A stretch of DNA of 64,000 nt from Sitta carolinensis. Taxonomy: Eukaryota > Chordata > Aves > Passeriformes > Sittidae. Positions 45,801 to 59,843 of this stretch are shown here, piece after piece (the first letter of the stretch is position 1; each line of letters opens with the position of its first letter). The notes under the pieces are model-generated. The model was not told where the DNA came from and ran no database searches. It saw nothing but the letters and a program-made list of their open reading frames with translations. Both the position numbers and the translations under genes were made by a program. The DNA is taken from assembly GCA_032173965.1 (NCBI GenBank), contig CM063283.1:107842108-107906107 (forward strand). Reading direction: 5' to 3'.

Positions 45801-48800
45801 TGCACATAGAGCCCTATAAATTAGGGCAACCTAAATTCATAAAATCAGGCAAGCTGTTGGTGTTATGGGCTGTTTTTAGCACTGCTGCTCAGCTGAAGCA
45901 GGAAAATTGGATGAAGTCTAGGCATTTAACTTGCCGCTCTCCAAACACAAAACACTTTTCACCATTGCCAAGGTGTTCACTTCCAATCTCAGATTCTAAG
46001 AGAATCTGACACCTGTTGTAAGGCAACACCTCTTGGGAGAAATTTGCTTTCTAGGGGTCTCAAAAGAGGAGATGCCATGCAAGCTATAGCGTTGAGTGCT
46101 GCTTCATAAACTGGCCTAAATTTAGGTTTTGTTATTTACAGCTAGAGCAGCAATGCATTTCAAAGTACTGCATGTATTGTAGCTGAGAATTTGAAGATGG
46201 GAAATCTAACCTTTAAAAACGTGACCTCTTTGTCTAATGAAATTATAGCCACCTCTTCTTCCTCCCTCCTGTGTAAGCCAACCTTCACCCTCTGGGCTTT
46301 GCAACATCATCACCCTCAGTGTGGCCTAGGAGAATGAAATAAACTTCCCTCTAGAGACTATCAGTGTTTCTTGATCATGGGCACTGACAGTGAGCCGTTG
46401 GTTAGATAATCAGTTAAGAATAAAGTTGGAAATTAGCTGGGAAAATGATAGAGAAAGGTCCCATCAAATATTTGTGCCTAAGCAGTGAGAGATCCCTCTC
46501 AGCCAGGCTTAAATCCATTTAAGCACACATTTGAATGGCCACTGTTGTTTCACAAGGAAACATGGGGAGGGACTGTTCATCAGTGCTTGTACACGGACAA
46601 ATCCACACTGCAGGAATTGGTACCAACAAGGTTTAACCCTCACTGTGTGGGCAGGAGGTGTTTGGGAGAGTGTGAGGAAGCACAGAGAGATCAGAGAACA
46701 AAGCAGGCAATGTTTTTAGTCCAGACCCAAATGACGGATGCCTGGCGGTGGTGAAGAAGTGGAGGAATCCTTGAGAAATGGTGAAGTCCTTGAGCAGAAT
46801 CAAGGTGCTTGTGGTCCTGAGCAGGAGCACAGGATGAGATGCCTGAGCAGGAGCTGAGCAGAAAGGTGCAGCTGAATAAAACTCTTTATGTGCACTGCCC
46901 CACTCTAGCTTTGACCTTAAAGATCACTGAGATGGACTTGTTTGGTTGGGAGAGGGAGACACTGATAACTATTTATTACATGGTTCAAAACCTGACTCCT
47001 GTCTGGATGAAATGGACAGCTACCAGCCCTGCTGTCCAGAGATAACTGTGGAAGAGAATTGGGTATCTTGGCAAGATTTCTGCTGGAGCTGAATTCCAAC
47101 TGCAAACTAATACATCACTTGCAACTCTTCAATCCTTATTACCCTCTTTGCTGTCTTGAATCAAAGTCCTCTGTCTTCTGGAGATTGGTTCTTATTTTAA
47201 CTGAGGCATTTTTCCTGAAGAGTAACTCCAATTTAGGGGCAGGCAATAAATTAATAAAAAGATAGGTATAAATCATCACTTGTGACTTGGAATAGCTCTG
47301 CAATTATTTGGGTCTATAAGGCTTAGCTAATGTTTCTAATATAATATTCTGCCATGAGATTTAATTTGCCTCATATGAGTTATTTAGTAACCTAAGCATA
47401 GATGTGGAACTGACAAATATCTATTAAACCAGTATATCCAGATACAATGGGGTGGATTTGTCCATCACTAGGTATTATGGCAACACCGAGCAGATGATTT
47501 TGGATAGATAGCCTCAGCTGTAAGGTCTATTTAATTACATGTTTGTTATTCTCTTATTGTTATCTGTCTTCCATTGAGCCATGTGCATCAAGAGCTCTCT
47601 CACATGAGATTTCTGGGCACAAACAACTAATTTACATTAAGTGGTTTTCTTAGTCATCTGCCTGCTATGCTCCCATCTGGATATAATTCCACACTATGAA
47701 CTGAGCTTTTTCTGTGGATTGGAAGTCGTCACTCTGGGAGCTCCATGGCTGAGTATAAGATACCACTGAGGTCACAAAAACCACAGAAGGTTATAGCAAC
47801 AACTACCACACCTCCAGTTATTTTAATTGAATTGTCCATGACATTCCCAGCACACCTCCATGTGCTGTTGTTTGCGTGTGCTAGGAATGATACTGCACTT
47901 TTCATGAGCTAATAGCAATTAGCAGAACTGTGGTTGGTGGTTATTTTAGGCAGCATTGTCTCTGATGTTAGCCCTCAGTTTTCTTCTCAGCAGTTGTCAT
48001 GGTGGACCTGAACATGATATTCTTCTTGGTCACAAGGTCCTTGATCATAAAACTGGTTAAAACTGGCTTCAGTCCAAAGTAACATGTCATAAAAAAAAAA
48101 AAAAAGCTCTTTCAAGCAAAATCAATGTGAAAGCACCTACTGGTTAAAGAGAAAAATGCAAACAGAATTGAAAACCAAAAGCTAAGAGGGACAGATATTC
48201 AGTCAAGACCTGACACTCTCTGTGCCTGACCTGTGCTTTTCTTCACCACCTTTCTCTAGATAAGAAAAAGTGATGCACTTCTTGCTGTACCACCTGCATG
48301 TTACCCAGGGAGATAAAATTCCTCAATAAAAAATGAAATGCAAGGTTTTCAGAGCTAAGCCTCATTTTTAAAATTCAAACTCCTCACATCTTCAGCCAAA
48401 ATAGCATGCAGCATTTAATCTACAGACTTCTTATTCCCGTGTTTTGAATTAATATTAACCATGAACAATTCTACTGGAAGAAAACACTGAACACCAGTGT
48501 TGCAGAATACACTCCTGGATGTGTACAGGTTTCTGAAGAGACTACCAGCATTTCCTTTTCTTGTTTTATTGTGCCTAACTAGAAGAAAATAAAAAAATCA
48601 GACAAGCCTGGCACCATACAGCCCTACACTTCCCTTGTCATCTACCTTCCAGACTTAATTTCTCTCTGCCCTCTTTCTACTGCACTTTGGAATAAAACAG
48701 GGCTTTAATAAGTGTTGATTACAGAATGCCCTGATCCCATCCTGCTTAGATTGCATGAATGGCCTATTGCTAGACTGTTCTGAACTTGACCCTCATTCTG

Positions 48801-51800
48801 CATCCAAATTCAATGATACAGCCATTCATCAGCTTGATTTTGGCAGTGTTATACATGCCCTCTGAAACATTATTTTTGGCAGGCTCTCAAAGCACGAGTG
48901 ACTTTCAGCATACAAATCTCATTTGCTGCATCGTCTCCTTCATGATCCTTGATCAGCAGGAGCTCAGGACCTCGGCTGACTAGCACAAAGCCAAAAATAG
49001 TGTGTTTGTCAGTGCAAGTCTCAATAACCATTAATATGTAACTTCAGTGACAACAGTCAGTGTGTGCATCTGTGCTGCTGGTTGTTGGTATGTGCTCTGT
49101 GACTGCTTTTCTCCACCTGTGTTCATGTCAGCTGGTCAGCAGGAGGAAGGTGCCATAAAAGCACTTGCATTGGGTCCCTAAACTGAGCAAATGTGGCAGT
49201 AAGTTGATTTGTCCCACCATGGACTGTCTGGAGATGGTAACTACAAAGAGCAGGCCCCTAAATTAGGGGCTTTTTTTGGTTAGAGAAGCAGTCGTAATGA
49301 CTGTATGTTTTTAAGCTTTGGGAAAATTAAGAAGCATTTCTATTCTTTTTGATGGCCTGGAGTTGAATGTTAGTTATCTCCGTGCTACCAGTGGGGAAAT
49401 GGCAGCACAGAACAAGCCTGGGGATCTCCCTGCCACTCAGATTTTCTTCTCAGAGGACTAGTCCTCAGGCTTTTTCTAAGGTTGCTGGATCTTCCCTTTT
49501 TAAGTCCTCAAAGCCTCCAGCAAAAAGCACAAGGTGCCCTGTGATCCCTGTGTGCAAGGTGTGAGTGTCCCTGCAGCAGCTCTGGGGGAAAGCAGTAGGA
49601 AGTATTTGATTGCTGCAGTGCCTTATATAACCCAGCAATGCCCACACACAAATGCACCTGATCCCCCTGTAGCTGAGGAAATGTCGTGGGGATCTGCTCA
49701 AGGCCACTAAGGCACAAGACCCACCAGAGCACCCCAAACACCCCTGTTCAGACACTCCAGCAGGGCAAAAGCTGGGGGAGCTGCCTGGACACTGGCACTG
49801 CCCTTCACTCCCTCAGGGAGAAGCCTCAGGACACGAAGTGATTCAGCAGTGATGATGCAGTGCAGGAGTGATTTGCTTGGCAGAGACCCCATTGCAGGTC
49901 TGAAGCTGCTGCTCCACAGCACCTCTGTCACTGAAAATGAGTAAAACCAAAACCTTTGCCTCTCACAGAAGGCAGACACCAAACATAAAGCTACCTAGCA
50001 TTGTTTGCTCCTAGGCAATATCCCAGCCTAGCAAGGAGGAGTCAGCCTTCACAGCAGTAGCCATAGCTTTGTTCTTTCAGCCAGGCTAGCTGGAGTCCTT
50101 GTGCTCCACAGTGCTCTGAGAGCTGAACCCAGCCCTGGCAGAGCAGGTCTTTGTGCCCTTTAATGACAGAAAAAACGAGCACTCAGACTGCAAGTGTGAT
50201 TCTTCACTGAGTGGTGCATATTTCATGCCAGTAAATAACTGTAGTAAAATCTATGTTCTAAGCCAGTAAAATCTATTTTGTGACAATGAGGGATCAGGCT
50301 CAGTAAAATGAATCCAGAAATTAAACAAGTAAAACAGAGCAAACAGCTCTGTCCTATCAAGGTAATTTATATCCTGTTAACCACAAGAAAAAAAATAACC
50401 CAACATGCACAAGAGACATCTGGAAATGAAAATTAACTAAAACCAGGCTAACAACATAAACAAGAGAGAAATACAGCCTCCAGATCTGTGTAGCTGAGCC
50501 TGATGTATATCACAAACTAGATTGCTTGGGGTTTTTGTTTTTAAAACAACACAACAAATCAGGGAGGAAATTTTCCATTTAAAGCCATAACTTCTCAATT
50601 CAGACATTTGTGAGGGCATAAAATACAGGAGCACAGAGGAAAAAAATCATCTGCCCAGAGGTCTACATGCATGTTGGTCCCAGAACTAATTGAATAACAA
50701 TAACCATTATTTGATAATCATTTTAGTTGCCAAAATTTGCAAATAATATTATTTATAATCTGGGGCATGACCACCTGCAGATTTAACTGAATTTCAAAAA
50801 TACGTACTAGCACATACACACATAAATTTGGAAAAAATTGTTTATATTTTAATTTAAAAAATTACAGTTAAGCAAGCACATTGTTTCCCTGTTGCAATAT
50901 TGTCTTACACTAAGGGCATTTGCCCCTTGTTATGAAAAAAATTCTACGTTTGTTGCACTTCCTCTAAATGTGTGAGAAGGCTGTACATGCTCTTAGCTGA
51001 AGAAAATCTGGACATGGTTTTCCCCTCATCACTGACCTTGACTATTCTCTTGCCTATCTAACTATGAAATCTTCATCCAAACTGCAGTGGGATCTGCCAT
51101 CTGCTTGATTCCCCTGCAGATCTGGGCAGAGCAGTTTTATGATCTGTTTCCATGCCTATAATAGAATTTTTATAAAGGTGGCAAATGCTACTGCTTAAAA
51201 AACTGGGGGCTATTGGCTTAATTTTATTTTCAGTATTGGAAAAAATACCATTACGGAGCTTTCATTTTCTCATATTACCCCCAAGACCTCACAAAAAAAA
51301 ACATTTGCTAAAATAATGATAAGCTCAGCAAAGCAGAAATGTTCAGGTTTTGAATTATATACCATTAGATCTGAAACAATACTACCTGCCAAATCCAGAG
51401 TCCACATAATTTTCAAGCACACAAGTAATTTTCAAATACCAGGCTAGTTTTGCAGTGCTGACAGACTAAAATGATCTCCTGCTTGACTTAGAAGTTGACC
51501 CAGTTTGACAGAAAAATCTTCAAGAGAAAGCAAATGTAGAACTTTGTCCGACTACTTTACCGACCACAGCAAAGCTCTGAAGGTCAGTAATGTTATCCAG
51601 GCACTAAATCCCAAATCCTGCATCCAAACACATCCCAGAAAGGTGTGCTTGGTTTTTTTATTCCTACATGGAAATAGTGAAGTCTTTCCTTATGGTACCA
51701 ATTCCACAGTGTACCCACCCAGTGTCTTTATTGTCCTGCTCCTGCACAGAAATAACACCATGCCAGTAATTCGTGAGGATTACAGAGGCCCTTGCTGTGC

Positions 51801-54800
51801 TCGTGAAGTCACCAGAACCCAGTAAATGGCAGTTTTCAGCCTAGTTTGGTTCTGTGTCACTTGTGCAGTCCTCGAAGCTCCTTTACTTATGTACCTCATG
51901 GAACTGCCACATGACAACCTCCCAAAAGGTGGACTGTGGGATAAAAGATCCTGTGCAGGTTTGGGGCTTGGAGAGGACTGTAAAATGCAAGGTGGAAGGA
52001 AAACACTGAAATGGAAAAAGAGGAGACTCAGTGAGACTTAATTTTCTGAAGCCTGTAGGTTCTCAGGCACCCAAGTGATGAGTAAGAGACTTGCTGAGTT
52101 CTTCTTCCTCACGGGGGGCATTCCACACAAGTGTCACTGGGATGTCTGCAGTGACCCCAGGGACTGAGGGCACGCTTTGTATCCCTCATCCATGAGGCCT
52201 GCATGACAGCAAGAAGATATGGGATGTGCTGGTACTGACCTGTGATTCTTGGGTCAGAAGCTCCAGGAAGAGCTGGGCAATGTAGGGGGTTCTTCAGAGA
52301 ATGTTTCCACAGTGTGTTGTTGTGAGGTTCATGCAGCCCTGTTTTTACATTTCCATTTTCTATATGAAATTAAGTACTGAATATAAGTGACATCATTAAA
52401 AATATTTCAAATGAGTCAATAAACTATTTATCTCAGTTCCTAATACAGGTATATTTCTGGGGGTTGTCCAGGTAAAGAAGAAATGCTAACAAATACATAC
52501 AATTTAGGACAAACACGGACTTTCCACATTTCAAAGGAAATAAATCAATAAAAATTTTATCAGCCTCTACTCTGCATCCTTAAAAAGGAAAGCCTAGTTG
52601 ATTCCCTGTTAACTAAAAAACTGTGTATCTCCAGTGTGAGCCTGGATGCAGCAGGCCCAATATGACAAGCCAGCAATGCAGGCACCCTTTGTGCCTTATG
52701 TGTCAGGGACAGTGGCACCGGGGCTTGGGGACAGTGGCACATGGACAGCACCTCACCTCCTTGGGCAGGCTGCTCCTCCTGGCATGGGATTCACCTGGAG
52801 GCGAGGCCAGGTGAGGAGGTTCCCCTGAGTTATCCACCAGTGCCCATAAGGAGGAGGGGGGGAGCACAAAGCAAGATATCCTGGAGCTTTCCCTGTGCAC
52901 CTCCCTTGCCCTTTCGCTCCGGCTGCTCGAGCATTTGGGGCTTTGTTTCCAGTGCCAGGGAGGATTTCTGAACAAGCTGCGAGTGCTTCTTGCATTCCTT
53001 GACCTGAGTCCATCTCGGGTGGGTGGCTGGCCTGGAGCATGGGCATGGCCACAGGCAGGGCTGCACTGTGGCTGCAACCTAAAAGCCCCTCCAGAGAGGA
53101 GGACAGCCCTCCCACCTCCACCAAGGCTTCTCACAGCCTCCCCAAAGGGTCGATTCAAGATGTGACACCTGCACCCCTCACTCAGCTAGCCCCGAGCCCA
53201 AGCCCAGACCCCAGGCAGAGCAGAGGGTGTGCTAAGGGTCAGACAGGCAGTGCTGGGCAGGCTGACACAAACTGAGACACAACTGTGTGCTGCTCCTCAG
53301 CTTAGAGGAGCAGAGCTCCTCACCCCGTGGCTTAGGGGATTGCTGGATGGCCGTGGAGGAGACGAGGCTGCTCACTGAGGGACCTGACAGGGACAAACAG
53401 TGAGTGTCTCCAGGAAACAGACTGCTCCTCCAGAAGGAAGGGATGTGGGCATAAAGCAAGAAAATCCTCCACAAGGGAAGAAGAGCTGCTCTCGTCCACC
53501 TCCCAGCTCATCCAGAGAAACAAGCAGGGTCTGAGTGAGCAGTCCATGTCTGCTCCATTCCCCAGCACCACAGGGAAGGAGCTTGCTCCACAGTGAGCAG
53601 CTGGGCCTCTAAGCTGGAGCCAGAGCTTTTGTGGGCTCATGTAAGGGATGCCTGTAATGCAACATGCAACAGGCTGTCCTCGAAAAACACTTTGCCTAAA
53701 CAGGCACTGATGTGGGCACAAGATGTGCTCGAAGTATCAGTCTTGTTTCTTTGATTGTGTTAATGAATGTAATTAATTGGTTTTTAAATGTTATTGCTTT
53801 ATACAGCATATTTCTATTCTAAAACATGCTAATATTTTGTTGTCATTTTTTCTCTTTTCATCACTGGCATATTGTTGTAAGACACATGGCAGCTTTATAA
53901 AACAACCATTGTCTTTTGAAGACAAGAAGAGGAGCCACTGTTTAGAGGAGGAGAAGGAAAACTAGACACCATATAGAGAGAAAACACATCGGATCAAAAT
54001 CCATGCAGTGTACGTGAAATTCCTTTCATTATGTACATGGTCTAATTTTATCCTGAGCATTTACTAAAGAGCTCTTGGTGTCCCCATAACCTCTGTGGTG
54101 CTCTTCACATTGTCCCTTGGAATATCACATTCCACACCTTGGCCTCCCTCAGCAGCACCCATGTCGTCCAAAGTCCATCAGCTGTCTCATGCCTGAGGTT
54201 TCCCCATCCAGCTGAACATAAGCTGAGGACATCCAAAATACCCTTTCTGCTCAAACAGCTGCACAAGACTTAGGTTATGGTTTCCTTTTCTCTGGAACTA
54301 GACCTGAGATGCATACAAGGAAAAGCAAGCCTCAGGGGAAAATAAAGTTTTCTCAAACCCGTTTCCTAACTGTAGCTGGAGTGGTCTCTGCTGAAAGGAT
54401 GTCAACACTCTTGCTGCAGGGCCCTTATGGCTGACACAAAAAATCCAGAGTCTGCAGCTGGGGCAGCAAGAGTAGGAGCACCCCAGGCAAGAGGTCAGGG
54501 TCCTGCCCCATTTACCACCTGTGACTGCTGTCAGAGACAAGTCCAGGGCCTGGCAGGTCCTTGCAGGTGGCCAGGCAGACCAGCGTCTCACCCAGCCCAG
54601 AAAATACCACCCCCTATGCAGACAGACACTCCCATGTCAGCCAGGAGCCTGCTTCTGTCACACTGGGGATTGCTGCAGGACAGAAAAGCTGGGATTTGCT
54701 CTCCTGCCCCTATTTCTTATGCAAACACTCACAGACCAGTGAAGACAATGGGAACTTCTGCCAGCGCTGGAGAAGAAGCTGAGATCCCCAGCGCTGCCTG

Positions 54801-57800
54801 CATTTGCTTCAGGGCATACAAAAGAGAAATCTAGTGGAAACAAATCATGGCACAGTCAAGAAAGAAGAAGGAGGAAAATGCAAACAGTACTGAATGTTTT
54901 GGTGTTCACAGTTTAATGTGCAGCCCAATGACACTTCTTGACAGAAGCTAAATAACAGAAAACCATGGAGGAGGGGGACCTCATTGATGCTTCTTGGCCC
55001 CTCACATTGATCTTTCCAGAAGAAGACATCATCCAATTCCTCCCAAGATTATTGTAAATTATCTCTTGACCTTAAGGAAATGTCCAGGTATTCCAGGGAC
55101 ACACAGGAGAGAATCTGGTCTTGTTATTCATAACTACAAAGAAAAGAAAAAAACAGAGAAAATACAGTGTTAGAAGCCAATTTGAGTGACTTGGCAAATG
55201 TGCAGGGTTAATCGTCACTTTATTGCTGAAAATGAAGATAATAAAATTGTATGGCTCCATTTTTCTTGCTGTGTGTCAAAACTCCCATCATTTGGAGATG
55301 TAATAATGTTTTTCCTGAAATAATACTGACCTGCTCTTTGTGTATTTATATGCCCTTAGCTTTCTGACCTCTTATCTTTTCCAAGTCCTCCACCCTCCCT
55401 CTGTAAATGCTGGTGATCTTAATTTATCCTGTTGTGGTAGTTATGCTTAGTCACAAATGTATTTCTGTTCCATTCCCTTCAAGAGGACACTTCACAAAGC
55501 TTTGGAGTAATCAGGAAAGTCATCACAGGCCATGAGAAGTACCTGCCTACAAAACAGCTATAAACTTCCCCTTTAAATCAAGGCATTTTCTGAGAAATAT
55601 GAAGAGTTATGAAAAGCTTATCTGTATCAAAGTTACTGATGAAAGCCAGATATTACATGCCCACTCTGAAGGAAAATGGGATAAAGGACATCTCTTCTTG
55701 GCCTGGTACAAGAGCATAAACTGAGCATAATTCATAAAGCATGAGGTACTTCCTATAAAAGCATCCTAAAGTCCTTAAAAGGTTTAAGTTCCCTAGCATT
55801 ACTACTTTTACTACTTCTTCCTCTGCAAACATGTAGTGCTGCCCATCAGGGTAAGCACTATGATCTGATTCCTGCAGAGCCATCCCATGAGCACTTTATG
55901 TTGAATCAATCTGAATGTGAATTTCATCCTAACTCACATCTGTTGCCAAACTACTGAAGCTGATGTCTGTATTTGCTCCCTTATGCCTCTGCTGCAGGAG
56001 ACTGGGCCTTTGTTCACAAGTTGTGGTAAATGTAGACACCTTGGTTGGTTTTGTCAACACTACATTCATCTCCTTACACGATCTTTTCTGGAAAATCATT
56101 CTCTGGCAGTGGTTTTGTAGCCCCACGTCTCTTCCTTGGGGACCTATAAAGCCTGAGGCATCTTTAGAAGACAGATTTGGGGCCTGTGCCTGGCAGCTTG
56201 GTCCCACTGATGCATCTGCCAAAAGCATGCAGCCACCAGCCGAGGGACAAACTGGCTGCTGTGCCAGAGCTCTGCTTTTTTACAGCTGAATTATGATGCA
56301 GAGGTGTCAGTAGGACCTGCACCGAGTTGCCTGAACTCACCTGTGACCCGTGAGTGCAGCAAAATTGTCAGACACTTATTTTTGCTCCTGCTTCCTGCAT
56401 TTTGACACAAAGCTTGTGGTTACTCTGCAATGCAGAGACACAGGCTGTGGGCTCCACCGGCTGAGGACAGCCACTGGCAGGCCATGTAGAGACAGGGGGA
56501 ATGAGAAAAGGGCAAAAAACCCCTCAACCTCTGCTCTCCAGGGAGGATGAAGCGAGTGAGTGTGGATTATAAACCTGAATGCCCAATAAAGGACAGCAGA
56601 GGTTGCTGCCTTTACATTCAACAGCACCACAGCAAATGTGGGAAAGGCCAGAATGGGCATGAAGAGAACAAACAGCACATTTCTCACCTGCTATAATTGC
56701 AGAATGGTCTAAGACCTTTACATTTTCCCGCCACCTTCCCCAGAAAGTTGCTATTTATCCATCAAATAGCCAAAGTCAGCTTCAGGTAAGGATGGAAATC
56801 CTCATTTTCACTTTCTGTGATACCATGCTCTTGCCATGGGATGAAGGAGCTCCTGTCTGCAAACAGATTTATTAAGACAGAGGATATTCCCTGTGCATTA
56901 TGAAGAAATAGGAGCTTACAGATTGAAGAAGAATCCCTTGCAAACTTCCAGTGTTTTAAAGAAATATTTTTCAAATGACACACTTAGGCAAAAATGTCCT
57001 GTTTTGAATAACTACAAGAATGTTCTCTCTGTGGGGAGATGTGAAGAGCAATTATGTTCCCAACTTTGCAAACATGGATTACAGAACTGAAAATGTATTT
57101 TGCTTTAGAAAGGCTCACTTTGATTTTGTTCAAGTAATACTTGAGAAACTGCCCTTCCAAATCTGCAAAACTATGATAAAAATAATTTTAAAAGGTAGAT
57201 GTGTTTCCAAGCCACACATAAAGGCTAGCAATTGTTCGGTAATTCCATTTAAGCCTAAAATGTTTGATGGCTCGGTTCTCTTGTCATATTTTAATGCTAT
57301 TTGCTGTAATCAGGCAGATTTTTGTTCAGCTCTGTTCAGACATTCTCATTTTTAATCCAAAATTTGCATCTATATCCAACAAAGTATATGCTCCTTGACT
57401 GTATGCCAAAAAGCAACTCAGAGTTCCTCCAAAGACAGACACATAAGAAGACTGTAAGTTCAGGTGGAGATATCCTGGAGCCTCTGTTTCTCAGTTCTCA
57501 GGACATCATCCCCTCCAGGGCCTGACATTTGTGAAGAAAGGAGCTGTACTTCCTGATGTGGACTTTTCTTCTTGCACCTCTGTTTTCTCTCTGGTTCCTT
57601 GGTGCAAAATCCTATGAGTTTTAACAGCACTGTCAAGGGAGGCTTTGTAGGCACTCATGCAGTTTAGATCCCAATATAACCTTCTAGGAAGACTCAGGGG
57701 ACGTATCTCAAATTAGGCACTATGGGACAGAGTGACCTAAAATCACATGCTATCAGTAGAAAATGTGAGTTTTTGTCAAAATCAACATCTACAAAAATAT

Positions 57801-58029
57801 CCATTCTGATTGATATTATAGTTTGTTTCATGCTTTCTTAAAAACACCTGAAGGGGAGGGGAAGTATAACCATAGCTACTGAAATAAATGGCTGCTGTCC
57901 CCAGGGCTGCGACAGCAGCATTTATCTTTTCTACAGCCCATGTGTGAGGGGAAGGAAGAGAATTCTCCAGCTCGTAGCTATTTTCTGTCAAAAATCTTAG
58001 TGTAATTTTTGTACAGTGAATATTTATAA
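42809..58029. other. Intergenic, 15 kb, no gene recognised
   Basis: Mostly AT-rich single-copy-looking DNA with a poly-A run at 48090-48104. GC-rich patches at 52,600-53,650 and 54,400-54,830 produce overlapping open frames on both strands (up to 151 codons), none with a recognisable domain or consistent splicing. No tRNA, rRNA or clear mobile element was found by eye. Confidence 0.65.
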
Positions 58030-58160
58030 CCGTTGTTAGTGTCAATACAATTTTTTGCAGTTAGCGCACTTATTTACATTTTAATGGCCAAGCCAATAAA
58101 GATTTATGCACCTGTCATCTGAATTTTCCACAAAAGTGGTGATTGCTTAAAAAACCTCCA
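58030..58160. promoter_or_regulatory. Candidate conserved regulatory block upstream of TSPAN7 (unverified)
   Basis: Contains TTTTTTGCAGTTAGCGC, TTTACATTTTAATGG, CCAAGCCAATAAAG and ATTTATGCACC within 90 bases. Such word density resembles homeodomain and POU site clusters. It lies about 1.8 kb upstream of the TSPAN7 start. Evidence is pattern only. Confidence 0.22.
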
Positions 58161-59559
58161 GTATCTCCTGCAGAATACTCCCTCTCCAAGCATCTTTTAG
58201 ATGCCTTCATTGTTTTGGGAAACAGTAGGTTAACAGCTCTAAAACTCATAAGTTAAACCCAGCAAAATCCTGCAGCAGTCTTCATGGCAAAAACTTCTGC
58301 ATATTACAAAAGCACTTGCTCAGGAACCATTTTTTTTCTCACTCTATTTTTTAAACACTGTCTCTTGAATGGCAAAGGCTGTTTCATCACTTTGATATGT
58401 CTCAGCTGTACAAACTACATTACTTCTGTAGCTTGAGGAGATCTGCTGCTTAGTGTTGACCTTGTTTTGATTTTAATGCAGTTAAAGTCATAGTTCAGAT
58501 CCCTGCTTCGAGGGCTGTGCAGGCACACCTCTCAGGAGGGACATGCAGTGCTCCAGCACCCACTCCCCGGCACGCATAACCTCCTCCAAAACGTAAACTA
58601 CGGAAAAAACCCTGAAGGCATCCCCTCTGTGCCTGCCCACGGTCTTGGTGCAGCAGCCTGGGCTGCCAAGGAACATGTGTGCCCTCATTCTGGCCATGCT
58701 TTTCCTGCAGCCAGCCCTCAAGCCTTCCTTTATTCCCACCCAGAGGAGGCTGGTGAGACCCACGCCACTGCTCTGCTGCCAGGGCTCTGCAGGACCTGCT
58801 CCCTGTCCATCTCCAGACTGGCACGGTTATTTCCCTGCTCTCCATCCCTTGCAGGATTTACTACTGGGCTGGGGGCTGCGGTGACAGTGAGGAGAAGCAG
58901 GCTCTCTCCGGAGCTGTGTGCTCTCGGTGGGGCTGCTGTCACTCTCGGCAGAGCGGGGCCAGGTCTCTTCCAGCTGAGGCTGAGGGTCTCAAAGACATAG
59001 AAGTATGATATTTCTGATCCGTTAAGGCTGGGGTTCGATGTCCAGGGTAGTTCTAGCACAGAGTTCAGATTCGCGGCTGACATGAAGCCAAAGGCTAGGG
59101 GCCAGGCTCCAGCAGCACCCCGGCTTCATGACCTGCTCCTGTAAGGCACCGTCCATGGGTCACAGCTCTTACAGCCTCCACACAGTCCCCTGCACTAGAG
59201 CTGCAAAAGAGCACGCCACAGGCGGAGAGCTGGAAGAGCCCCGGTCCCTCAAATAGCTTCGGTGCAGAGCTCTCGCTCTGAGGCACTGCCTGGCTCAGCC
59301 AGCCTGCGTGGCTGCAACCACACCGTCAAACCTGTGCTACTTGCCCTTGCTGTGGTCTCCCGACCTTTGAAGCTTGAGCAGGGACACACATTTTAACCGT
59401 GACACGGAATGGCCATATTCTCCCGTACGGGCAATTCCCTCTGCAGCTCCCACCACGCAGCGCCTCCATCCCCAAGCCCCTGAGAAGCCCAAGCAACGCC
59501 TCCGAGCACCTTCCCGGGAAAAGGGGGCGGCCGGGGGGGTGTCTTTCACCTCATCTTTC

Positions 59560-59843
59560 AAAACCTCACGCCCCCCCTCCATCCCCCGATATATTCCGGT
59601 AAATGTCCCCCCTGCGGCCGCCCCCCGGCCGATGATGCTCGAGCCCCCCGTGCCCTGCCCTGGGCGGCCCGGGCCGGGGTCCCCGGGCGGCGGCGGCGGC
59701 GGCAGGAGGCGCGGCGAGCCGGGCCGCGGCAGCCGGGCGCTGAGCTCACCTCCCTCCGCCCCCCCGCTCCCTTCTCCCTCCCCCTGCCCTCCCTCCTCCT
59801 CCGCCTCCTCCCGCGCCCAGCCTGCAGCCGGGATCTCAGTGTT
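59560..59843 (+). other. TSPAN7: Probable TSPAN7 5' untranslated region (start unknown)
   Basis: GC-rich leader directly before the TSPAN7 start codon. The transcription start cannot be seen, so the left edge is nominal. The leader would carry ATG triplets at 59603, 59632 and 59635 if transcription begins upstream of them, and a (GGC)6 run at 59686-59703. The last 80 bases are a pyrimidine-rich strand of CT and CCT words. Confidence 0.5.
59686..59703. repeat. TSPAN7: (GGC)6 trinucleotide repeat in TSPAN7 leader
   Basis: Six perfect GGC units about 140 bases upstream of the TSPAN7 start codon. GGC runs in 5' leaders are known to be length-variable in vertebrate genes. Confidence 0.92.

Noticed and set aside
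59025..59055. GGTTCGATGTCC resembling a tRNA B box
   Set aside because: No A box, acceptor stem or cloverleaf could be paired around it.
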